Shown here: piece after piece, positions 57,620 through 64,000 of the stretch | Layout: each line of letters begins with the position of its first letter | Numbering within the stretch: position 1 is the first letter of the stretch | NCBI RefSeq assembly: GCF_032883915.1 | Contig: NZ_CP120717.1 | Location: forward strand, 1,841,697-1,905,696 | DNA length: 64,000 nt | Direction of reading: 5' to 3' | DNA from: Endozoicomonas sp. 8E | GTDB taxonomy: Bacteria > Pseudomonadota > Gammaproteobacteria > Pseudomonadales > Endozoicomonadaceae | Position numbers and translations under genes: made by a program | Notes under the pieces: generated by a model | Databases searched by the model: none | Seen by the model: the letters and a program-made list of their open reading frames with translations, nothing else | Told to the model about the DNA's origin: nothing

Positions 57620-57634
57620 GTAGTCGAGCTTCCT

Positions 57635-57688
57635 GAACAGCTCTGTGCAGGTACAGATTACTGCTAGTCTGGGTCGCAGTGGCTGTTC
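57635..57688 (+). terminator. Possible terminator after the giant gene
   Basis: GAACAGC (57635-57641) pairs with GCTGTTC (57682-57688). Inside, ACTGC and GCAGT can pair as well, and the T-rich TTTCTGTCTT follows. The loop is long, so this is tentative. Confidence 0.3.
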
Positions 57689-57792
57689 TTTCTGTCTTAT
57701 CAGAAGTAGTAGTCGATAATATTATCTCGCTTCAGCTATATGCCGACTGCAATGACTGATAGTAGCACCCTGATATTCCGGAGCATCAAATC

Positions 57793-57915
57793 ATGGCCCC
57801 ATGTTTAAGAAAGCATATAGCCTGCTGTTTGATATTAATGGACGGAGTAGTAATGCACAGCTCCGAAGCGGTAGATATTGAGTGGCATCCGCCAGGATTG
57901 ACGGGGGAAGGGTAG
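57793..57915 (+). CDS. Possible 40-residue exported peptide
   Basis: ATG 57793 has GGAG nine bases upstream. The peptide MAPCLRKHIACCLILMDGVV begins with a basic then hydrophobic stretch like a short signal, followed by a polar end with VDIEWHPPG and a TAG. It may be a real peptide or the 5' remnant of a lost secreted gene. The remaining bases of 57620-57945 hold nothing else I can support. Confidence 0.25.
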   Translation: MAPCLRKHIACCLILMDGVVMHSSEAVDIEWHPPGLTGEG

Positions 57916-57945
57916 AAAGAACGATGGTCCATATAGGTCATGTTT

Positions 57946-58506
57946 TTATTCGGATTGACTTAACCCCTCAATTTCGCTCTTTAGTTCTTGAAACTCTTCC
58001 ATTATGCCTAAATCACTAAATAAGTTCATGAATTCACTACTTTCATTAAATATTTTCAATCTGCTTATCAAGATAAGCTTCAACTTCTCCTCTAAATATT
58101 TGTTTTTTTTCATGTTCTGAAAGGTAACATCAAGCACACCACCTGATCCAGATATAGGATCAAGAGACATCATAAAACCAAGACAATTAGGATTAGGATG
58201 TAAAGAAGCCTTTGCTGATGCCTTTAATTGCTCAAAATATAGATCTTTTGGATCTTTTGAGCCATGTTCGGTTTCACTTGAAAGTACTGCTATCATTATT
58301 CGAATTGCTGGCTCCATTCCTGAAAACTCAGGTCTGTCAAAAGCTTTCAAAAATGTTTGATGACTTTCTGCGCCTATATGAAATGAATTTGTAAATCCAT
58401 TGTCGTAGAGTTTGATGAAGCGAGAAGCAGCTGAAAGTACCGTCGCATTCAAATTACATGAAATTGAATATATTATTAACAGTAAAATCGTATTCATGAG
58501 TCTCAT
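57946..58506 (-). CDS. Small exported protein of unknown function
   Basis: The 186-residue protein begins with a signal peptide (MNTILLLIIYSISCNLNA after an alternative ATG three codons later). The mature part has RFIKLYDNGFTNSFHIGAES, NPNCLGFMMSLDPISGSGG and a helical C terminus with many Glu/Lys. I recognise no family. Its DNA is clearly A+T-richer than the giant gene, which suggests a separate origin. Start choice between 58506 and 58497 is open, as neither has a strong ribosome binding site. Confidence 0.55.
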   Translation of the reverse strand: MRLMNTILLLIIYSISCNLNATVLSAASRFIKLYDNGFTNSFHIGAESHQTFLKAFDRPEFSGMEPAIRIMIAVLSSETEHGSKDPKDLYFEQLKASAKASLHPNPNCLGFMMSLDPISGSGGVLDVTFQNMKKNKYLEEKLKLILISRLKIFNESSEFMNLFSDLGIMEEFQELKSEIEGLSQSE

Positions 58507-58589
58507 AGTGAACTAATCTCACGGTTTTCTCAGTTCAAGTAAAATAGCACTGTATATTTGCAAAAACAAAAAATGAGCGAAAACTGTCA

Positions 58590-59659
58590 TTAAAGAATCA
58601 GAATACCTACAGGATCTTTTGCAAAAGTTAACCCAGCCTGCCCACAAGCCCAGTAAACCAACCGAAGAAATGCATCCGCATCCCATTGCAACTGGTAAGG
58701 TTCGTAACGTTCAACAAACTGGCCAAGATTTTGTGGAGTAACTGCTTCCACATAATCTTCCCTTATGAAAATCACAATACCTGTAGCGCAGTTGCGTATC
58801 TCACGTAATCGGTTAGGCAATTCAAGCAGTTTTTTATGGCCTGAGCTTCTTCCGGAACGTCGCCGACATTAGGGAACAGATCTTCAATAGCATCAATAAC
58901 GACAATGGCCTGTAGATCCTGTTTTTTCATTTCCTCGTTTAAGGCTTCAAAATCTGCAATCGAACCATCCAAACTATGGAGACCAATAATATTTTGTTCC
59001 CAAAATGCTAGCCAGTCTGTTGACTGTTTGTTCAAAGTAGCAATCGTGGTTGACTCATCAACCGCAGGGTAGTGACTGGCTTCCAGAAACTGAATCCATG
59101 ATACATCCGGTTTATCGCTGTCTTTAAACAAATAGGTCAGACCCGGCGCTTTGATATCAGCATCGACAAGCAACACTTTTAATTTCTCATGATTGCTTTC
59201 ACGATGGTGGAAATTCACCTGAAGCGCCTTGAAAAATGTCAATAATGAAGTGGTGTGGCCAACACCTCCTTTAAAGGAGTGAAAGGCTGCAAGCCTGCAC
59301 TTCCCTTCGAAAGGTTCAGGGCTTTTTGGCAGTATTGACGTTGCTCCATTATAACCAAGGTCTTTCCAAATCGGCCTTGGATGGCGTGGGTTCTGTTCTT
59401 CACATTGAGTGATGATTTCAACATCTATCGAGCTTTGTGAGCCATAAGCCAGCTCTATTTTCCGTTCATCATGATGCCAGTTATTTCCAAATACTGCTTT
59501 TACAAAATCGAAGGCAAGGATTTGATCATCACCTTCAAGGTCTATTTCGATCTCTTCACTGTATGCGCGGATGTCAGCTATACCCTCAGGAAAGTGTGTA
59601 AAGTTCTGAGTTTTGGATGCCAGTAGTCGTTCTGCATCCAGTCAGCTATAGAGGTTCAT
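58590..59659 (-). pseudogene. ParA/MinD-like P-loop ATPase (KGGVGHTT type), broken
   Basis: A gene on the minus strand with a strong start: AAGGAG at 59668-59673 (complement) eight bases before ATG 59659. Codon six is TGA (59642-59644); the same frame then stays open for about 290 codons. It contains FHSFKGGVGHTTSLLTFF, a deviant Walker A of the ParA class, KVLLVDADIKAPGLTYLF (Walker A' region) and AIVVIDAIEDLF. At an A-run near 58838 the frame ends early. The neighbouring frame continues with KKLLELPNRLREIRNCATGI, consistent with a one-base deletion, and runs on to 58590. P-loop proteins with KGGVGRTT are often encoded among defence genes. The original function is unknown. Readthrough or an internal TTG start could still give a partial product. 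Confidence 0.7.
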
Positions 59660-59820
59660 TAATACTGCTCCTTAACCCAATGACAGATATTCTCAAGGGT
59701 TTGAGTGATATGAGTATGATCTGCCTGATTTTTAATTTTAACGCCATACCGCCAAACCTGATTCAACTTACTTGCCGGGTAGGTGGTCGAGCCGACTAAA
59801 GGTAGATTTTATTTTCCCTG

Positions 59821-61008
59821 TTAAATACATAACGCCCTTATGATAAGCGCTGTCATTAATTTGAACATTATCGGGGAATACCCTGTTGAAGATGATCTGG
59901 CTGATTCAATTTCTGATGGCAGTATCGAGCTGGATAACGAGTGGCTTGTTTTTTCCGGAGATGTCCTGCTTGCTGTTATTTCTGTTTCTCCGGAGTCGGA
60001 GTTAACAACCTCTATTAATTCAGTAACAAGTGCTGTTGAATTAAAAAATAGTTCGGTACCCTTTCCGACACATGACGTTTGTGTTTTTTCATTAATTGTC
60101 ATCGGGGTTATCGTAATATTCCCTTCATAATTTCGTAATGCATTTGGAATAACGATGTTTGTTTTTTCTGTATAGTAGCTGTTACCATCAAAATTAATCA
60201 TGAATAGCTTGGCATCAGAGCTTGCCATCCATGATAAAACAGGCTTTTTTTCGAAGTATTTCATTTCCTGGTGATAGACATGCCCAGGCACTGAATGATT
60301 AAATTTAATATTTTTAAATGCATTGCACTCAGACTCGGTGGAACTTTGAAAAGAACCTGAATCGTGCCTGTCTCTACAACATTTAATGTTATGAAATTCG
60401 ACCAAACCTTCAGGCATCAGTGTATTAACGATTAAATCACTGTAACCGGCATTAACAGAACCTTTTTGAGGGGGGGAGCAACGAGAGCAAGAATATTTTT
60501 TATTGCAAAATGCATTTGCTACATGGCGATCGTAGCAATGACATAGACTATTGATCGAATGACCGCAGTTATATTCAGAATATTCATAGGTTTCTGCTGC
60601 CAGCTGCTGGAAATCAGGTATGTTTTGTCGCTCATCTATATAACTGTAATTTAATATCGGGCATGAAACACCGCCATTATCTGTTTTCTCCAGGCACCTG
60701 TGAATTCCATCCTTATGTCTATAAAGGGTGCGAGAGCAGTCAAAATGTGTCGTGCAAACACCCCCGGCTGTTCGGGTGGTAACAGAGAATTTCGGATGTT
60801 GGTCTGTGCCACACTGTAATTTCAGAAGTATATGGTCAACTCCGGGACAAAGCCGGTTGGAACTCAATGTCGTAAGGGTTTGAGAACGGGCAGGCATTAT
60901 TATCAACAGCATGCAGGTATAAATCCAACCCGTATTAAATAATAATGAGCAAATAATTGATTTGTTATGTAATTTTTTCTTCGCCGTTGGATATAATAAA
61001 CTGTTCAT
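59821..61008 (-). CDS. Cys-rich exported protein, paralogue A
   Basis: The 395-residue protein has an N-terminal hydrophobic export segment at about 20-42 (ending PARSQ), AAAGG ten bases before ATG 61008, and more than 20 Cys in the mature part. The order is LKLQCGTDQH, CTTHFDCSRTLY, CLEKTDNGGVSC, HCYDRHVANAFCNKKYSCSR, LMPEGLVEFHNIKCCRD and KPVLSWMASSDAKLFMINFD. The tail is Ser/Thr/Glu-rich and ends in a hydrophobic stretch (MFKLMTALIIRALCI) that could be a membrane anchor. I know no family. It shares its plan with the next gene upstream, 41 bases away, and the two are probably one transcript. Confidence 0.6.
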   Translation of the reverse strand: MNSLLYPTAKKKLHNKSIICSLLFNTGWIYTCMLLIIMPARSQTLTTLSSNRLCPGVDHILLKLQCGTDQHPKFSVTTRTAGGVCTTHFDCSRTLYRHKDGIHRCLEKTDNGGVSCPILNYSYIDERQNIPDFQQLAAETYEYSEYNCGHSINSLCHCYDRHVANAFCNKKYSCSRCSPPQKGSVNAGYSDLIVNTLMPEGLVEFHNIKCCRDRHDSGSFQSSTESECNAFKNIKFNHSVPGHVYHQEMKYFEKKPVLSWMASSDAKLFMINFDGNSYYTEKTNIVIPNALRNYEGNITITPMTINEKTQTSCVGKGTELFFNSTALVTELIEVVNSDSGETEITASRTSPEKTSHSLSSSILPSEIESARSSSTGYSPIMFKLMTALIIRALCI

Positions 61009-61049
61009 TATGCATTCGCCTTTAACGTAGCCACTCGAAGTGACCCAGT

Positions 61050-62078
61050 TTAATTACAGGAATTTGCATTAAAGAATACGCTTGCTTCTTTACCATATTT
61101 TTTGCCTTCTCGTGTAAAGAAGATGGTTTTTAGCTTGATCAAACCACTTGACAGAGATCGGCTTTCCATGAAATCAAGAATTTGCAACTCAGTTTCACTG
61201 GCAGGTCTTATCAATGAATCGATTTGCCCTGGAAGATCCACTGAAATAAATCCAATATTAACAGGATCAATCTTTTGCCATGTCAATACAGGGTTGCCTT
61301 TTTCTCCACAACGGATATTGATCCCGGTTATTGTGCTGGAAGAACTGTCCTCTATGACAAAGTTTTCGATTTTTGTCCTGCTCGAACCCGTATTTTTTTT
61401 GCAATGGAAGTTACTCAGCGTCACAGAGCCTTCTGGCATCCTGAAATCAAAGCTGATGTGACTATAAGCAATATAATCAACCGTTCTGATAACACAGTGT
61501 CCGTCAGGGCATTTCTTTCTGGCGCAACCCACTTCATTAGGCATAGTACAAAAAGTCCGCGGATAGGTGCATCTCAGACACTTATTATTTGAACAACCCG
61601 TTCCAGAGATACAGCTGACTTGTGAATAGTAAGGATTTATCTGTTCGCTAATCTTTTTCGTTTTATAAACAGGGTAATAGCGATGATCGATTGATAATGC
61701 TGCACAATTATAACCTTCTCTTTGCATCAGGCTCACATTGCATCGGCCATCCCGACTGTCAGAGCAATCAAAAGAAAATACGCAGTGATCACCGATTTTC
61801 AGCTCGAGCAGGATCGACTCATCCAAACCGCAGTAAAGACTGTATGAGATATTGTCTCCTTTGTAGGCACTGTCCGGGAGTGTCAGCGACAAATCCTCCG
61901 CATAAGCCTGAATACATATAAACGTTAAAAGAACACGGGCTACACCGAAAAATCTGGCGAATGAACTACCCCGGGGCAAGCTCTCGGTTATCGCGGGCTG
62001 GCCGCACTCCGATGCAGTAGTATGGGAGCGAGTTGAAAGGTTACGGATGTTAACGCTGAGCTGCATTGGCTTCCCCAT
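61050..62078 (-). CDS. Cys-rich exported protein, paralogue B
   Basis: The 342-residue protein has an export signal at about residues 43-61 (FFGVARVLLTFICIQAYAED). The mature part parallels the downstream gene: YSLYCGLDES, CVFSFDCSDSRDGRC, NKCLRCTYPRTFC, RMPEGSVTLSNFHCKKN, NPVLTWQKIDPVNIGFISVD and SVFFNANSC. Shared anchors are MPEGxVxxxNxxC, (K/N)PVL(S/T)W and FFN. It lacks the Ser/Thr tail and terminal anchor of paralogue A. Start may be ATG 62078 or 62066. It is the rightmost gene of the island. Confidence 0.6.
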   Translation of the reverse strand: MGKPMQLSVNIRNLSTRSHTTASECGQPAITESLPRGSSFARFFGVARVLLTFICIQAYAEDLSLTLPDSAYKGDNISYSLYCGLDESILLELKIGDHCVFSFDCSDSRDGRCNVSLMQREGYNCAALSIDHRYYPVYKTKKISEQINPYYSQVSCISGTGCSNNKCLRCTYPRTFCTMPNEVGCARKKCPDGHCVIRTVDYIAYSHISFDFRMPEGSVTLSNFHCKKNTGSSRTKIENFVIEDSSSSTITGINIRCGEKGNPVLTWQKIDPVNIGFISVDLPGQIDSLIRPASETELQILDFMESRSLSSGLIKLKTIFFTREGKKYGKEASVFFNANSCN

Positions 62079-62268
62079 GTCCGCTTATGGTTTTCTTTCG
62101 CGGTTAACATAGTAGCTGTCTTTTACCACTCCGACTGACATTTAGGGGAATTTCAATCCTTGATTTCAGGTTTGCATGCGACACAAATCGTCTCATGGGT
62201 GTTTTATAGGGATTATTCGCATTTTTGATGAAGTTATGGGCGACTTACCATAAACCCAAGCTTTTATT

Positions 62269-62296
62269 TTGCAATTGCCCCGATTGCCGGTATGAT
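62269..62296 (+). promoter_or_regulatory. Candidate promoter of rplY
   Basis: TTGCAA (62269-62274) and TATGAT (62291-62296) are spaced by 16 bases, close to the sigma-70 consensus, about 67 bases before the rplY start. Confidence 0.5.
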
Positions 62297-62363
62297 ATGG
62301 CGCCTTTATTAAAGCCCCGGTGTCTGGTCGCAAGATATCGGGGTATTCCTTTGGAGAAAGAAA

Positions 62364-62999
62364 ATGTCTGAAGCTATCGCTCTGAGCGCTGTTGCACGCA
62401 AGGACGTAGGGAAAGGTGCGAGCCGCCGCCTGCGTCGTGCAGAACTGGTACCTGCCGTTATTTACGGCGGTGAGCAGGAACCTGCTCAAATTACTCTGGA
62501 AGCCCGTGCTATCCGTAAGGCACTGGAATCTGAATCTTTCTACTCCCAGATCGTTACCCTGGATGTAGAAGGCGCTTCCCAGCAGGTTATCCTGAAGGAT
62601 CTTCAGCGTCACCCTGCAAAAGACTATGCTATGCACCTGGACTTCCTGCGCGTCGACGCTGCTCACGCGGTTACTACGCACATCCCGCTGCACTTCCTGA
62701 ACGAAGATAGCTGTGTCGGTGTGAAAGCCGGTGGCGCTATCACTCACGCTCGTGTTGAAGTAGAAGTTAAATGTCTGCCTGCTGATCTGCCTGAGTTCAT
62801 CGAAGTTGATATGGCTAATGTCGAGCTGGGTGGTCACATTCACCTGACTGACCTGACCATGCCTGAGGGTGTTGAACTGGTTGCTTTGCTGCAGGGTGAA
62901 GGTCATGATCTGGATGTTGCATCTGTTCAGACTACCCGTGGTGGCAAAGAAGAAGAAGCTGAAGAAGCAGCCTCTGAAGAAGAAAGCGGCGAAGAGTAA
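62364..62999 (+). CDS. rplY: Large ribosomal subunit protein bL25 (Ctc form)
   Basis: The 211-residue protein binds 5S rRNA. GGAGA lies ten bases before ATG 62364. The L25 domain carries [20 protein letters not shown] and [20 protein letters not shown]. The TL5/Ctc C-terminal domain follows ([40 protein letters not shown]), then an acidic tail of Glu and Ala. It marks the resumption of the conserved prs-rplY-pth order after the island. The spacing to pth is short, so co-transcription is likely. Confidence 0.95.
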   Translation: MSEAIALSAVARKDVGKGASRRLRRAELVPAVIYGGEQEPAQITLEARAIRKALESESFYSQIVTLDVEGASQQVILKDLQRHPAKDYAMHLDFLRVDAAHAVTTHIPLHFLNEDSCVGVKAGGAITHARVEVEVKCLPADLPEFIEVDMANVELGGHIHLTDLTMPEGVELVALLQGEGHDLDVASVQTTRGGKEEEAEEAASEEESGEE

Positions 63000-63055
63000 T
63001 CAGCTCTTTTTATGGCCCCGGGCTGTTAACGCAGGTCAGGGCTATGGAGGATATT

Positions 63056-63649
63056 ATGGCGAAGGATCACTCGATCAGGCTGGTTGTCGGACTCGGCAAC
63101 CCTGGTGTTCAATACGATGATACTCGCCATAATGCCGGCTTCTGGTATGTGGAGCAGTTAGCCCGGAGCTACGGCACCAGCCTGCAACCCGAGAAGAAAT
63201 TCTTTGGTCTGACTGCCCGCATTACCATCGCTGGAGAGGATGTCCGTCTGCTAAACCCGACCACCTTCATGAATCGCAGTGGTCAGGCGGTGGCTGCTAT
63301 CAGCACCTTCTTCAAGATCCCCCCTCAATCTATTCTTGTTGTTCACGATGAGTTGGACTTGCCAGCGGGTATTGGTCGCCTGAAACAGGGCGGTGGCCAC
63401 GGCGGACACAACGGCCTTCGGGACATTATTTCAGCGCTGGGAAATAACAGGGACTTTCTGCGTTTGCGTCTGGGGATCGGTCATCCTGGTCAGAGCAAGC
63501 AAGTGGTTGATTATGTGCTGAACAAGCCCTCCGTGTCGGATCGACAGAAGATCGATTCAGTGATTGACGAAGCCATCCGCATCTCCCCTGAGGCCTTTAA
63601 TGGTGCTCGTGCCAAGGCCGTTCAAGAGTTACATACCTTCAAAGCCTGA
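63056..63649 (+). CDS. pth: Peptidyl-tRNA hydrolase
   Basis: The 197-residue enzyme recycles peptidyl-tRNA dropped by ribosomes. It shows [20 protein letters not shown] with the catalytic His, [26 protein letters not shown] with the partner Asp, and [15 protein letters not shown] choose ATG 63056 because GGAGG (63046-63050) stands five bases before it; an ATG at 63044 would place that site inside the gene. Confidence 0.95.
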   Translation: MAKDHSIRLVVGLGNPGVQYDDTRHNAGFWYVEQLARSYGTSLQPEKKFFGLTARITIAGEDVRLLNPTTFMNRSGQAVAAISTFFKIPPQSILVVHDELDLPAGIGRLKQGGGHGGHNGLRDIISALGNNRDFLRLRLGIGHPGQSKQVVDYVLNKPSVSDRQKIDSVIDEAIRISPEAFNGARAKAVQELHTFKA

Positions 63650-63651
63650 CT

Positions 63652-64000
63652 TCACGATGGCCTGATATTCAGTTTCGGAATGGGCCAGTACTCTCTTCTT
63701 TCGCGAGTGCTTTCTCCCCGTTTCAAAGCCTGATCCACCAGTTTGCAGATCAGGGTATCAAAGGGTATTCCTGCATGTCTGGCACCGTCCGGAAACAGGC
63801 TGGTTGGGGTCATTCCCGGCAGGTTGTTGAGTTCTGCAAAGACTGGCTCTCCTGATTCAGGAACGATAAAGTCAGAGCGACTCAGGTCCTGGCAGCCCAG
63901 AATCTGATGTGCCTTCAGTGTAATCTGCTGAACTTTTCGATACTGCTCATCCGAGATTCTGGCGGGAATCACATGATCACTAAGACCGGGTGTATAGCGG
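63652..64000 (-). CDS. ddl: D-alanine--D-alanine ligase C-terminal part (partial, runs off right edge)
   Basis: The frame stays open to the window edge, so only about 115 C-terminal residues are seen. LGCQDLSRSDFIV and FAELNNLPGMTPTSLFPDGA match the ATP-grasp C-terminal domain of Ddl: the metal-binding Glu/Asn strand followed by the P-G-M/F-T loop. AGIPFDTLICKLVDQAL is the final helix. Ddl joins two D-Ala for peptidoglycan. The gene converges on pth with two bases between the stops. A related ATP-grasp ligase cannot be excluded without the N-terminal part. Confidence 0.8.
   Translation of the reverse strand, partial: RYTPGLSDHVIPARISDEQYRKVQQITLKAHQILGCQDLSRSDFIVPESGEPVFAELNNLPGMTPTSLFPDGARHAGIPFDTLICKLVDQALKRGESTRERREYWPIPKLNIRPS

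Noticed and set aside
27935..57619. Giant gene as a LapA-type biofilm adhesin
   Set aside because: There are no tandem Ig-like/cadherin repeats and no N-terminal retention module. Enzyme-like domains are present. LamG domains would allow some adhesion role.
57605..59791. Similarity between TTGCCGGGTGAGTAGTCGAG at the giant gene's end and a sequence near 59771-59791
   Set aside because: About 20 bases with mismatches; too short to claim as attachment sites or duplication.
59840..60130. 96-codon plus-strand frame
   Set aside because: It is antisense to the Cys-rich paralogue A, which has an export signal and a paralogue.
17527..62193. Prophage or integrative element
   Set aside because: No integrase, structural phage gene, transposase or tRNA-end duplication was found inside the window.

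Overview
The window looks like chromosome of a marine gammaproteobacterium. The closest fit I can suggest, from gene content and synteny only, is an Oceanospirillales genome of the Endozoicomonas/Hahella kind; no taxonomic marker was tested. Two things carry the window: a conserved housekeeping backbone and a large accessory island inserted into it.

Left backbone (1-17.5 kb). A GIY-YIG-like protein runs off the left edge. It is followed by a secreted protein with two ricin-B-type lectin domains, then rimI, a holD-like gene and leuA on the minus strand. Next come a YajG-type lipoprotein, an unknown protein with a PPSY motif, hemH, and the prmC-prfA-hemA group on the minus strand. Facing away from hemA is the classical outer-membrane/isoprenoid/PRPP block: TPR lipoprotein, lolB, ispE, tRNA-Gln(TTG), prs. 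In many gammaproteobacteria prs is followed directly by rplY (ctc) and pth. Here those two genes appear only at 62.4-63.7 kb, followed by a convergent D-Ala-D-Ala ligase fragment.

Island (about 17.5-62.1 kb). Between prs and rplY lie roughly 44.6 kb of accessory DNA. It holds a type I secretion pair (HlyB-like ABC exporter and HlyD-like adaptor), a multi-pass membrane protein, and two convergent beta-propeller-like exported proteins, one with a transmembrane helix and an 11-residue tandem-repeat tail. It also holds an Abi_2 remnant, dispersed repeats, a giant gene of about 29.7 kb, a small secreted protein, a broken ParA-like gene, and two paralogous Cys-rich exported proteins.

The giant protein (about 9,894 residues, about 1.1 MDa by length) is the centre of interest. 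By eye I read, in order: a peptidase-C80-like fold with the catalytic His replaced; an anthrax-edema-factor/ExoY-type nucleotidyl cyclase with nearly all catalytic residues; an alpha/beta hydrolase with a complete Ser-Asp-His set; a possible amidoligase (glutamine-synthetase-like) domain; a repeated spacer module; a long hydrophobic segment like the pore region of TcdA/TcdB/Mcf toxins; a very long RTX repeat region; two LamG-like domains; and a type I secretion signal at the C terminus. This reads as a multi-effector toxin organised like a MARTX protein but with a different order and translocation module. The HlyB/HlyD pair in the same island is its likely exporter. No TolC or HlyC-type acyltransferase gene is in the window.
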